A program made the translations under genes and the position numbers. A stretch of DNA of 64,000 nucleotides from Actinotalea lenta (GTDB lineage Bacteria; Actinomycetota; Actinomycetes; Actinomycetales; Cellulomonadaceae), in NCBI RefSeq assembly GCF_030586465.1, contig NZ_JAUQYP010000001.1:971400-1035399 (forward strand), read 5' to 3'. This document shows, piece by piece, positions 19,490-26,800 of the stretch. The first letter of the stretch is position 1. Every line of letters starts with the position of its first letter. The notes beneath the pieces were generated by a model that was not told the DNA's origin, ran no database searches, and saw only the letters and a list, made by a program, of their open reading frames with translations.

Positions 19490-20846
19490 TGATCGGCCTC
19501 TCCTCGGGGTGCCGGATGACCCGGCGCCGGTCACGCAGCGCGAGCGCGGCTGCCACTGTCATGGTGCCTGTCCGACCGACGAACATCAGCGCGGACAGCA
19601 GGTATTTCGCGGATTCGGGCAGGGCCATGCCGGTGCTGAGCCCCACCGTGCCGAACGCGGAGATGGCTTCGAACAGCACCCGGTCGAGCGGTTCGCCGGT
19701 CACCTCGAGGAGCACGAGGCTGGAGACGAGCACGATCGTCGCCCCGATGAACACCACGGCGACTGCCAGCCGGACCGTGTCCGGCGGGATGCGGCGACCG
19801 TAGGCCTCCACGTCGCGGTCGCCGCGCGCCTCGGCGACGATCGCCAGGATCATCACCGCGAGGGTGGTCACCTTGATGCCGCCGGCCGTGGACGCGCTAC
19901 CGCCCCCGACGAACATCAGGGCGTCCGTGATGAGCCAGCTCGCCTCGTGCATCTGGCCCACGTCCACCGTGGCGAAGCCACCTGACCTGGGCATCACGCC
20001 GGCGAACACCGCGCCCAGGAGCTTCCCGCCGACGCCGAGCGGGCCGAAGGTGTCGGCGCGGGCCCACTCGATCGCGCCGATGAGCACCGAGCCGGCCAGC
20101 CAGAGCGCGGACGACGTGGCCAGGGTCAGCTTGGTGTGCAGGCTCCAGTGCCGGGCCTTGGTGCGGCGCTGGGCAAGGTTGAGGATCACGGGGAAGCCGA
20201 GGGAGCCGATGAACACTCCCAGGGCGATCGGCGCGCCCAGCCACCAGTCACCGGGGTGGAGCGCCAGGCCGCCGCTGACCGGGACGAAGCCCGCGTTGTT
20301 GAAGGCCGAGACCCCGTAGAACACCGCGTGCCACGCGGCCTGCCCCACGGACTCGTGCAGGACCAGGAACCGGGGGAACAGCGCCACCGAGATGGCGAGC
20401 TCCAGGCTGCTCGAGGTGACCACGATGACCTGGAGCAGGGACCCGACCTCGCCGAGCCGCGAGACCTTGGTCTCCGACGCCGTGAGGAGCCGCTGGGTCA
20501 GGCCGATCCGGCGCGAGACCGCCATCCCCAGCAGGGACGCGAGCGTCATCACGCCGAGGCCACCGACCTTGATGCCCACGAGGATCACGGCCTGGCCGAA
20601 CCCGGACCAGTAGCTGCCGGTGTCGACCACGGTCAGACCGGTGATCGAGACGGCCGAGGTCGCGGTGAACAGGGCGTCGGCGAACGGGGCCCGCTGCCCC
20701 GTCGCGGTGGACTGCGGCAGCAGCAGGAGGAGGGTGACGAGCCCGATCACCCCGGCGAACGTCGCGAGCGCGAGCCGCGCAGGGGACTGGCGCGCGGCGC
20801 GGTCCACGACCTCGCGGCCGAGGAGCAGCGGGCGCGGCAGGTTCAC
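19482..20846 (-). CDS. trkH: Potassium uptake channel subunit TrkH/KtrB
   Basis: 454 residues. Four membrane-pore-membrane repeats are recognisable from their selectivity-filter segments: SAVSITGLTVVD, SAFNNAGFV, MPRSGGFATVD and SAFGTVGLSTG. Each holds the single conserved glycine that makes KtrB/TrkH filters, and the third repeat has the SGG variant. GTG at 20846 begins MNLPRPLLLG. It imports K+ (with Na+ in KtrB proteins) and is coupled to trkA. Length and lack of the extra N-terminal helices favour the KtrB branch. Confidence 0.95.
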   Translation of the reverse strand: MNLPRPLLLGREVVDRAARQSPARLALATFAGVIGLVTLLLLLPQSTATGQRAPFADALFTATSAVSITGLTVVDTGSYWSGFGQAVILVGIKVGGLGVMTLASLLGMAVSRRIGLTQRLLTASETKVSRLGEVGSLLQVIVVTSSSLELAISVALFPRFLVLHESVGQAAWHAVFYGVSAFNNAGFVPVSGGLALHPGDWWLGAPIALGVFIGSLGFPVILNLAQRRTKARHWSLHTKLTLATSSALWLAGSVLIGAIEWARADTFGPLGVGGKLLGAVFAGVMPRSGGFATVDVGQMHEASWLITDALMFVGGGSASTAGGIKVTTLAVMILAIVAEARGDRDVEAYGRRIPPDTVRLAVAVVFIGATIVLVSSLVLLEVTGEPLDRVLFEAISAFGTVGLSTGMALPESAKYLLSALMFVGRTGTMTVAAALALRDRRRVIRHPEERPIIG

Positions 20847-21031
20847 GTCGCTGTCACCTCACTCGTGATCGGGGGCGGGCGCGCCGGGACAACTCTGGCA
20901 CGCTCCCGGCCGTGCGGTGTGCAGCCACCAGCAGACGGCGCCACGCGCGCGCCCGGTCGGGGAGCCGGGTGGCTCGGGGGGCGGGTCCGGCCCAAGGCGC
21001 AGCCGCCGGTTCGCCCGGGATACCGTGAAGC

Positions 21032-22207
21032 ATGCGGGTGCGCGTGGTCTGGGCGACGGAGCTGCTCGGCTACGACTTCGGCCCGCACCACCCGATGGCA
21101 CCGCTAAGGCTGGAGATGACCTGGCGCCTGGCGGGTGACCTGGGCCTGGTCGAGCTGGACCAGGTGGAGCTCGTGGGGGCCGAGCCGGCTTCGGATGCGA
21201 CGATCGAGCGCGTGCACACGGCGGACTACGTCGCTGCGGTGCGCCGGGCCGGCAGCACGCTGCAGGCCGACCCCGCGCACGGGCTGGGAACCGAGGACAA
21301 CCCCGTGTTCGCGGGCATGCACGAGGCGGCCGCGCGGATCGTCGGCGCATCGGTGGACCAGGCCCTCGCGGTCTGGCGGGGCGACGCCGACCACGCTGTG
21401 AACCTGGCGGGCGGGATGCACCACGCGATGGCCGATCATGCGTCGGGCTTCTGCCTATACAACGACGCCGCGGCGGCGATCTCGGCGCTGCTGGACGCCG
21501 GGGCGCGCCGGGTGGCCTACGTGGACGTCGACGCGCATCACGGCGACGGGGTGGAGCGCACGTTCTGGGACGACCCCCGGGTGCTCACCTGCTCGATCCA
21601 CGAGAGCGGTCACTCGCTGTTCCCCGGCACGGGCCACCCGGGCGACCACGGTGGGCCGTCGGCGCGGGGGCATGCGGTGAACGTGCCGCTGCCGGCCGGC
21701 ACGTCGGACGCCAAGTGGCTGCGCGCCGTGGAGTCCGTGGTGCCGGCGCTGGTGCGCCGGTTCGCACCGGACGTCGTGGTCAGCCAGCACGGCTGCGACG
21801 CGCACGCACTGGACCCGCTGACCAACCTCGCGGTGTCGATCGATGCCCAGCGGCGGGTGCAGGCGCTCGTGCACGACCTCGCGCACGAGGTCGCGGGTGG
21901 GCGCTGGCTGGCGCTGGGCGGCGGTGGCTACGCGGTGGCCCGGGTGGTGCCGCGCGTGTGGACCCACCTGATCGGGATCGCGGCCCACGCTCCGGTGCCC
22001 CTGGATGCTCCCGTGCCGGAGGTGTGGCGGGAGGCAGGCGAGCGGGTGTTCGGGTTCCCGATGCCGACCCTGATGGGTGAGGGGAGCGTCGTGCGGGTGC
22101 GGGACTGGTCCGAGGGCTACGACCCCGCCGACGACGTGGACCGGGCGATCCTGGCGGCCCGCAACGCCGCTTTCGCGTGGCACGACCTCGACCCCCTCTA
22201 CGACTGA
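21032..22207 (+). CDS. acuC: Acetoin utilization protein AcuC, class I histone deacetylase-like
   Basis: 391 residues. The zinc deacetylase core is intact: MHHAMADHASGFCLYNDAA with tandem histidines, YVDVDAHHGDGVE with metal ligands, CSIHESG and SQHGCDAH. AcuC deacetylates proteins; in Bacillus it activates acetyl-CoA synthetase. An acetyl-CoA synthetase gene is at the right edge of this window, but too far away to be co-transcribed. The ATG at 21032 follows TACCGT by five bases with no ribosome site, suggesting a leaderless transcript. It is divergent from trkH. Confidence 0.93.
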   Translation: MRVRVVWATELLGYDFGPHHPMAPLRLEMTWRLAGDLGLVELDQVELVGAEPASDATIERVHTADYVAAVRRAGSTLQADPAHGLGTEDNPVFAGMHEAAARIVGASVDQALAVWRGDADHAVNLAGGMHHAMADHASGFCLYNDAAAAISALLDAGARRVAYVDVDAHHGDGVERTFWDDPRVLTCSIHESGHSLFPGTGHPGDHGGPSARGHAVNVPLPAGTSDAKWLRAVESVVPALVRRFAPDVVVSQHGCDAHALDPLTNLAVSIDAQRRVQALVHDLAHEVAGGRWLALGGGGYAVARVVPRVWTHLIGIAAHAPVPLDAPVPEVWREAGERVFGFPMPTLMGEGSVVRVRDWSEGYDPADDVDRAILAARNAAFAWHDLDPLYD

Positions 22208-22220
22208 CCCCGTGCGCGGC

Positions 22221-22311
22221 GGCCAGACTGCGGCGTGGCGGCCAGACTGCGGCGCGGCGGCCAGACTGCGGCGTGGCGGCCAGACTGCGGCGCGGCGGCC
22301 AGGTCGCGGCG
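22221..22311. repeat. Tandem repeat A: 19-bp unit, four copies plus a partial
   Basis: The unit ggccagactgcggcgYggc repeats at 22221, 22240, 22259 and 22278, with Y alternating T, C, T, C, and a degenerate fifth copy to about 22311. It begins 13 bases after the acuC stop. Peptides from it in any frame are repetitive and lack start signals, so it is treated as non-coding. Confidence 0.92.
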
Positions 22312-22317
22312 TCCCGG

Positions 22318-22393
22318 GTGCCGCGATCTGCACAGGGTGCCGCGATCTGCACAGGGCGCCGCGATCTGCACAGGGTGCCGCGATCTGTGCTGC
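22318..22393. repeat. Tandem repeat B: a different 19-bp unit, four copies
   Basis: The unit gtgccgcgatctgcacagg repeats at 22318, 22337, 22356 (one change) and 22375 (last copy diverged at its end). It directly follows array A and has the same unit length but another sequence. It contains no spacers, so it is a minisatellite and not a CRISPR array. Confidence 0.92.
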
Positions 22394-22440
22394 GGGGGCG
22401 CACGGTGCGACCGTGATCACCATTCACTCTTTTCGCCCCT

Positions 22441-22469
22441 TTCACTCCAGCCTCGCCAACCCCTAGGGT
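22441..22469 (+). promoter_or_regulatory. Promoter of the BldC-like HTH gene
   Basis: TTCACT (22441-22446) and TAGGGT (22464-22469) are 17 bases apart, in a locally AT-richer stretch just after the tandem repeats. Transcription would start near 22476, giving a leader of about 30 bases that carries GAGGAGCC. Confidence 0.6.
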
Positions 22470-22506
22470 TACGTCTGCTGATCTTCCGTTCCCCGAGGAG
22501 CCAGGC

Positions 22507-22719
22507 ATGGACACGCCCGAGAGGCCCCGACTGCGGTATCTCACCGTCGCCGAGGTCGCCGAGCTCATGCGGGTGTCCAAGATGACCGTGTACCGCCTCA
22601 CCAAGTCCGGCGATCTCCCGGCGGTCCGCGTCGGTCGGTCCTACCGGGTCCCGCAGGACGCGCTCGAGGCATACCTGGCCAGGTCGGCCACCGGCGGCCA
22701 GGACGCCGCCCACGGCTGA
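22507..22719 (+). CDS. Small MerR-type helix-turn-helix protein (BldC/excisionase-like)
   Basis: 70 residues. Almost the whole protein is a winged helix-turn-helix: YLTVAEVAELMRVSKMTVYRL, then the wing GDLPAVRVGRSYRVPQDALEAYL. This resembles BldC of Streptomyces and the DNA-binding domain of excisionases; no second domain is present. In Streptomyces BldC is a developmental regulator that binds direct repeats cooperatively. GAGGAG lies 7 bases before the ATG. It stands alone with its own promoter and is followed by the bS22 gene. No phage genes are near, so an excisionase role is unlikely. Confidence 0.9.
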   Translation: MDTPERPRLRYLTVAEVAELMRVSKMTVYRLTKSGDLPAVRVGRSYRVPQDALEAYLARSATGGQDAAHG

Positions 22720-22722
22720 CGG

Positions 22723-22751
22723 TTCGTGCCCCCGGCCCCAGCGGGTAGACT
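22723..22751 (+). promoter_or_regulatory. Promoter of the bS22 gene
   Basis: TAGACT (22746-22751) is a good -10; TTCGTG (22723-22728) is a poor -35 at 17 bases. Transcription would start near 22758, about 50 bases before the GTG. Confidence 0.5.
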
Positions 22752-22808
22752 GGCCGGCGGTCTTCCGGCGCGTGTCGACGCGCTCCATCCGAGACTTAGC
22801 GAGGACAC

Positions 22809-22907
22809 GTGGGTTCCGTCATCAAGAAGCGCCGCAAGCGCATGGCCAAGAAGAAGCACCGCAAGCTGCTCCGCAAGACGCGGCACCAGCGCCGTAACAA
22901 GAAGTGA
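22809..22907 (+). CDS. 30S ribosomal protein bS22 (AURKAIP1/COX24-type basic peptide)
   Basis: 32 residues only: MGSVIKKRRKRMAKKKHRKL then LRKTRHQRRNKK. More than half are lysine or arginine. This matches the actinobacterial small-subunit protein bS22, found near the decoding site. The GTG start at 22809 has GCGAGG about 5 bases upstream. The pairing with a BldC-like gene just ahead is common in high-GC Gram-positives. It is below the size that most ORF finders report. Confidence 0.93.
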   Translation: MGSVIKKRRKRMAKKKHRKLLRKTRHQRRNKK

Positions 22908-22959
22908 TCTGCGCGGCAGCGGTGTGACACCCAGGCCCGGCCCCGGTGGCCGGGTCTTC

Positions 22960-23023
22960 GTGCGCACGGGCCCGAGGGTGCGCACGGGCCCGAGGGTGCG
23001 CACGGGCCCGAGGGTGTGCGTCC
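22960..23023. repeat. Tandem repeat C: 18-bp unit, three copies plus a partial
   Basis: The unit gtgcgcacgggcccgagg repeats exactly at 22960, 22978 and 22996 and then decays (gtgtgcgtcc at 23014). It lies between the bS22 gene and the convergent HAD gene. GTGCGCAC within the unit is itself a palindrome. It is the third unrelated minisatellite in 800 bases. Confidence 0.9.
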
Positions 23024-23043
23024 AGACCGGCTGAGCCACCCGC

Positions 23044-23883
23044 TCAGCCGCGTAGCGCCCGCCGGACCGCCCGCGCGACGACACCGAGCACCCACGCGCC
23101 ACCGGCCCAGCTGGCCGCGCGTACGCCACGGCGGGTGGCGGCGCTGCGGCGCCCGCGGAACTCGCGCACCGGCCAGCCCACCTTGCGCGCTCGGCGGCGC
23201 AGGCGCGCGTCGGGGTTGATCGCCACGGGGTGGCCGACGGCGGACAGGATGGCCGTGTCGTTCGCGGAGTCGCCGTAGGCGTAGCAGCGGCTCAGGTCCA
23301 GCCCGCGCTCGGCGGCGAGCGTGCGCACGGCCGTCTCCTTGGCGGCGCCGTGCAGCAGGTCCCCGAGCATCCGCCCGGTGTAGAAGCCGTCCACATGCTC
23401 GGCCACGGTGCCCAGCGCGCCGGTCGCGCCGAGCCGGGCCGCGATGAGCCGCCCGATCTCGACGGGGCTCGCGGAGATGATCCAGACCTCGTGCCCGGCT
23501 GCCAGGTGCTCCGTCAGCAGCGTGTGCGTGTCGGGGAAGATCCGCAGCGAGAGGACCTCGTCCCAGATCTCCTCGCCGATCGCGGCCATCTCCGCGACCG
23601 AGTGCCCGGCCACCAGGCTGAGGGCGCGGCTGCGAACCCTGTCGATCTGGCGGCGGTTCTCGCCGAAGAGCTGGTACCGCGCCTGGACCAGTCCGAACTC
23701 CAGGATGTCGCGCAGGCTCACCATGCCTCGGGCCCGCAGGCCGACGGCGAGGTGGAACGGGCTCGCGCCGCGGATCAGCGTGTTGTCGAGGTCGAAGAAC
23801 GCAGCCACGCCGCCTGCCGGCGCGTCCGGGCCCGGGCCGCCCGGGGCGGCGTCCTCGGTCCCGGTCTCGGCCACGTCCTCCAC
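23044..23883 (-). CDS. HAD-IB family hydrolase (phosphoserine phosphatase-like)
   Basis: 279 residues. The nucleophile motif FFDLDNTLIRGAS begins near residue 22; motif II is IISASP; motif III/IV is YGDSANDTAIL. This order and the helical cap (about 45-125, LRDILEFGLVQARYQLFG) are those of HAD-IB enzymes annotated SerB-like or CicA-like. The substrate is unknown; serine synthesis genes are absent nearby. The C-terminus has a basic patch and a hydrophobic helix (WAGGAWVLGVVARAV), so it may associate with the membrane. GTG at 23883 is chosen; a GTG at 23874 has a ribosome site too close. It diverges from the glutaredoxin gene over 27 bases. Confidence 0.88.
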   Translation of the reverse strand: MEDVAETGTEDAAPGGPGPDAPAGGVAAFFDLDNTLIRGASPFHLAVGLRARGMVSLRDILEFGLVQARYQLFGENRRQIDRVRSRALSLVAGHSVAEMAAIGEEIWDEVLSLRIFPDTHTLLTEHLAAGHEVWIISASPVEIGRLIAARLGATGALGTVAEHVDGFYTGRMLGDLLHGAAKETAVRTLAAERGLDLSRCYAYGDSANDTAILSAVGHPVAINPDARLRRRARKVGWPVREFRGRRSAATRRGVRAASWAGGAWVLGVVARAVRRALRG

Positions 23884-23897
23884 TGTAACCAGGGACC

Positions 23898-23903
23898 TAG
23901 GCT
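23898..23903 (+). promoter_or_regulatory. -10 element of glutaredoxin-rex, leaderless arrangement
   Basis: TAGGCT lies 7 bases before the GTG at 23911. It is part of CCTAGG, so an opposite -10 (TAGGTC) for the HAD gene overlaps it. No ribosome site is present. Confidence 0.5.
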
Positions 23904-23910
23904 GGGGCCC

Positions 23911-24171
23911 GTGAGCGCCCACACCGCCCCCCGAATCGTGCTGAATGTCCGGCCCGGGTGTCACCTGTGTGGCCCGGCACGTGAGGTCGTCCGCCAGGTC
24001 GCGCAGGAGACGGGCGCAGGGTGGCGCGAGGTGGACATCGAGGAGGGCCCCGATGCGCCGGCGCTCGAGGCCGCGTTCGGCGACAAGGTTCCGGCGGTGA
24101 CCGTCGACGGGGCGCTGGTGGCGTACTGGCGGGTGGACGCCGACGTGCTCCGCCGCGCGCTGCGTCGATGA
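23911..24171 (+). CDS. Glutaredoxin-family thiol protein
   Basis: 86 residues, a minimal thioredoxin fold. The active site is PGCHLCGPA (CxxC), followed by a cis-proline region VPAVTVDG and VAYWRVDADVL. This is the short glutaredoxin-like group common in actinobacteria, possibly working with mycothiol. The GTG at 23911 follows a -10 box by 7 bases, so the message may be leaderless. The stop overlaps the rex ATG by four bases, so a thiol protein is produced together with a redox sensor. Confidence 0.9.
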   Translation: MSAHTAPRIVLNVRPGCHLCGPAREVVRQVAQETGAGWREVDIEEGPDAPALEAAFGDKVPAVTVDGALVAYWRVDADVLRRALRR

Positions 24172-24866
24172 GCGGCCCGGCCGGGGAGGTCCCGGCTGCG
24201 CAACCGGTCGCCGGGCTCGAGGCCGCGGGTGTGCCGACCGTCCGCCCGGTTCCCCCCGCCACCGTCGGCCGGTTGCCGGGCTACCTGCGGGCCCTGACCG
24301 AGCTGTCGGTCCTGGGCGTGCGGACGACGTCGTCGGAGCGGCTCGCTGCGCTCGCGGGGGTCGGGTCGGCTCAGCTGCGCCGGGACCTGTCGTGGCTGGG
24401 CTCGCACGGAGTGCGTGGCGTGGGTTACGACGTCCGGCGACTGCGGGGCCGGGTGGCCGACGCGCTCGGCGTCGAGTCGGACCTGGCGGTCGTGATCGTC
24501 GGGATCGGGCGCCTCGGCCACGCGCTCGCCGACTACCTGCGTGCGGAAGGTGGGGGCTTCCGCGTCGCCGCACTCGTCGACACCGACCCTGGGGTGGTCG
24601 GGAGTGCGGTCGCGGGGCTGGCGGTGGAGGACGACAAGGACCTGGAGGACGTGGTGCGCCGTGAGGGTGCCGTGCTGGCCGTGCTCGCCACGCCGGTGCA
24701 GGCCGCGCAGCGGGTGTGCGACCGGCTGGTGTCGGCGGGGGTGCGCGGCATCCTCGCGTTCACCCCTGCCCGGCTCGCGGTGCCGGACGGCGTCACGGTC
24801 CGGGCGGCCGACGTCGCGGCGGAGCTCCAGATCCTGGCCTTCCACACACGCGGTACCCCGGCCTGA
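24168..24866 (+). CDS. rex: Redox-sensing transcriptional repressor Rex
   Basis: 232 residues. The N-terminal winged helix (LPGYLRALTELSVLGVRTTSS, then QLRRDLSWLG) binds DNA; the C-terminal Rossmann domain (VIVGIGRLGHALADY) binds NADH, which releases the repressor. ATG at 24168 overlaps the glutaredoxin stop. Known Rex targets are respiratory and fermentative genes; the cytochrome maturation operon and the 2-oxoacid:ferredoxin block in this window would be fitting targets, but I found no good full Rex operator near them. Confidence 0.96.
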   Translation: MSGPAGEVPAAQPVAGLEAAGVPTVRPVPPATVGRLPGYLRALTELSVLGVRTTSSERLAALAGVGSAQLRRDLSWLGSHGVRGVGYDVRRLRGRVADALGVESDLAVVIVGIGRLGHALADYLRAEGGGFRVAALVDTDPGVVGSAVAGLAVEDDKDLEDVVRREGAVLAVLATPVQAAQRVCDRLVSAGVRGILAFTPARLAVPDGVTVRAADVAAELQILAFHTRGTPA

Positions 24867-24877
24867 GGCGGGAGGGT

Positions 24878-24916
24878 GCCCGACGCCGCCGTCGGGGCTC
24901 GACGGCGGCGCCGGGC
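24878..24916. terminator. Terminator between rex and yceI
   Basis: Arms GCCCG-A-CGCCGCCGTCG (24878-24894) and CGACGGCGGCG-C-CGGGC (24900-24916) pair with a single mismatch and a 5-base loop. It lies between convergent genes and probably serves both. Confidence 0.8.
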
Positions 24917-24944
24917 CTGCCGACCGGCCCTGCTGGGGGACGGG

Positions 24945-25493
24945 TCAGTCGGCCTTGACTCCCTCGATCTCGAGGGAGATGTCCACCATCTCGCTCACCA
25001 GCACGCCACCGGTCTCCAGGGCGGCGTTCCAGGTGAGGCCGAAGTCCTTGCGGTTGATGCGGGTCGTCGCGGAGAAGCCGACCCGGGACGTGCCGAACGG
25101 GTCGGTCGCCGCGCCGTTGAGCTCGACGTCCAGGGTGGCCCGACGGGTCACGCCGTGCAGCGTCAGGTCGCCGTGCACCAGGAGGCCGGAGCCGCCCTCC
25201 TCGACCGAGGTGGACGTGAAGGTCCAGGTCGGGAACTGCTCCGTGTCGAAGAAGTCGGCCGACCGCAGGTGCCCGTCGCGCTTGGCGTCGCGGGTGTCGA
25301 TGGTCGCGGGGTCGAGCGTGGCGCTGACGCTGGAGCCGGTCACGTCCTCGGTGAGCAGCACCGTGCCCTCGACGATGGCGACCGAGCCGCGCACCTTGGA
25401 GATGCCGGCGTGCCGGACGGCGAACGACGCGTGGGAGTGGCTGGTCTCGATCTGCCAGGTGCCGGCCGGTGCGGCCGTGGCGAGTGTGGTCAC
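24945..25493 (-). CDS. YceI-family lipocalin-like protein
   Basis: 182 residues, all one YceI domain. It starts WQIETSHSHASFAVRHAGISKVRG, the classic YceI opening, and keeps the NRKDFGLTWN motif near the C-terminus. No signal peptide is seen, so it is cytoplasmic, unlike the periplasmic E. coli version. YceI proteins bind long isoprenoids or quinone-like molecules and are often linked to stress. The gene is divergent from a marR gene with operator-like repeats in the shared 103-base gap, so it is probably the target of that repressor. Confidence 0.94.
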   Translation of the reverse strand: MTTLATAAPAGTWQIETSHSHASFAVRHAGISKVRGSVAIVEGTVLLTEDVTGSSVSATLDPATIDTRDAKRDGHLRSADFFDTEQFPTWTFTSTSVEEGGSGLLVHGDLTLHGVTRRATLDVELNGAATDPFGTSRVGFSATTRINRKDFGLTWNAALETGGVLVSEMVDISLEIEGVKAD

Positions 25494-25521
25494 GGGGACC
25501 TCCTGTGTCGGTGTGGGTGAT

Positions 25522-25556
25522 GTTGAATCGTCAACGACCCAACTAATTGAGAGTTG
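25522..25556. promoter_or_regulatory. Operator-like inverted repeats in the yceI-marR divergent promoter
   Basis: GTTGA-ATCG-TCAAC (25522-25535) and CAACT-AATTGAG-AGTTG (25540-25556) are two short inverted repeats sharing a CAAC/GTTG core, in an AT-rich stretch that stands out from its surroundings. This is the usual place for MarR dimers to block both directions. Confidence 0.6.
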
Positions 25557-25596
25557 TACTACTCTGGTGCTCGAGATGCAAACTCAGGAGGCCGCC

Positions 25597-26103
25597 ATGA
25601 CCGTCACCGCCCCCAGCCCCGGTGTCCCCTCGGCCGACGACGCCCCCTGGCTGACGGCGGAGCAGCAGCAGTGGTGGCGCGCCTACCTCACGGGCGCCGC
25701 CCGCCTCACCGAGGCGCTGGGCCGTCAGCTCGAGCGGGACGCCGGGCTGTCCCTGTCGGAGTACGAGGTGATGGTCCGGCTGTCCGAGGCGCCGGACCGC
25801 ACCCTGCGGATGGCGGAGCTCGCCGACTCGCTCGTGCACTCCCGCAGCCGGCTGACGCACACCGTGGCGCGGATGGAGCGCCGCGGGCTGGTGGCCCGAC
25901 GCGCATGCCCGGCGGACGGGCGGGGCATCAACGCGACGCTGACCGACGCGGGCATGGCTGCGCTGGTCGCCGCGGCGCCCGGGCACGTGCGGGCGGTCCG
26001 CGAGCACCTGGTCGACCGGTTGTCCGACGACGAGTTCCGCGCGCTCGGCCGAGCCATGGCGGCGATCTCCGGGCCGACCGCCGACGCGACCGCGTCCGCC
26101 TGA
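25597..26103 (+). CDS. MarR-family transcriptional regulator
   Basis: 168 residues. Winged helix-turn-helix: LSLSEYEVMVRLSEAPDRTLRMAELAD then SRSRLTHTVARMERRGLV, ending with RACPADGRGINATLTDAG of the wing. AGGAGG lies 6 bases before the ATG at 25597; an earlier in-frame ATG (25576) lacks a ribosome site. The ligand is unknown. It probably represses itself and yceI. The phosphatase gene begins 40 bases downstream with its own -10 element. Confidence 0.93.
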   Translation: MTVTAPSPGVPSADDAPWLTAEQQQWWRAYLTGAARLTEALGRQLERDAGLSLSEYEVMVRLSEAPDRTLRMAELADSLVHSRSRLTHTVARMERRGLVARRACPADGRGINATLTDAGMAALVAAAPGHVRAVREHLVDRLSDDEFRALGRAMAAISGPTADATASA

Positions 26104-26143
26104 CCGGTCCGCAGCATCGGCCCACGTGGGTCAGACTGTCCTC

Positions 26144-26800
26144 ATGCCGCAGACCACCGTCCACCTGCTGCGCCACGGCGAGGTGCACAACCCGACCGGA
26201 GTCCTGTACGGCCGCCTGGACGGCTTCCACCTGTCCGACCGCGGCGCCGCGATGGCCGAACGCGTGGCGCGCCACCTTTCGGGTGCCGAGGGTGCCGACC
26301 GCCGCGACGTGGTGCACGTGGTCGCCTCCCCGCTGACCAGGGCGCAGGAGACCGCCGCCCCGATCGCCCGCGAGTTCGGTCTGGACGTGGACCGGGACGA
26401 GCGCCTCATCGAGGCAGCCAACCACTTCGAAGGGCTCACGTTCGGTGTCGGCGACGGCTCGCTGCGCCGACCCGCGCACTGGCGCTACCTGTGGAACCCC
26501 TTCCGACCGTCGTGGGGGGAGCCCTACCGGTCCCAGGTGGCCCGGATGCTGGCCGCAGTGAGCGCAGCCCGCCGTGCGGCGGAAGGCCACGAGGCCGTCG
26601 TGGTGAGCCACCAGCTCCCGATCTGGGTCACGCGCCAGGCGCTCGTCGGCCACCGCCTGTGGCACGATCCCCGTCGCCGCGAGTGCTCGCTGGCCTCGCT
26701 GACCAGCCTGCGCTTCGACGGCGAGCGGCTGGCCAGGATCGACTACAGCGAACCCGCCGGCGACCTGGTCGGGGCGGGCAAGCAGGTCCCGGGCGCCTGA
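26144..26800 (+). CDS. Histidine phosphatase (phosphoglycerate mutase-like) family protein
   Basis: 218 residues. The catalytic RHG is in VHLLRHGEVHN near the N-terminus; SPLTRAQETA gives the second phosphate-binding arginine, and VVVSHQLPIW the second catalytic histidine. The substrate is not evident. ATG at 26144 lies 6 bases after CAGACT with no ribosome site, suggesting a leaderless start. Its stop overlaps the ResA-like gene by one base (TGATG), so it heads the cytochrome c maturation operon, a position seen widely in actinobacteria, where its role is unclear. Confidence 0.92.
   Translation: MPQTTVHLLRHGEVHNPTGVLYGRLDGFHLSDRGAAMAERVARHLSGAEGADRRDVVHVVASPLTRAQETAAPIAREFGLDVDRDERLIEAANHFEGLTFGVGDGSLRRPAHWRYLWNPFRPSWGEPYRSQVARMLAAVSAARRAAEGHEAVVVSHQLPIWVTRQALVGHRLWHDPRRRECSLASLTSLRFDGERLARIDYSEPAGDLVGAGKQVPGA

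Noticed and set aside
22221-22393. The 19-bp arrays as a CRISPR or as coding repeats
   Set aside because: There are no spacers between the units, no cas genes nearby, and translated repeats have no start signals or ribosome site.
22507-22719. The small HTH gene as a phage excisionase
   Set aside because: No integrase, attachment site or other phage gene is near; the pairing with bS22 is a chromosomal arrangement found in actinobacteria.
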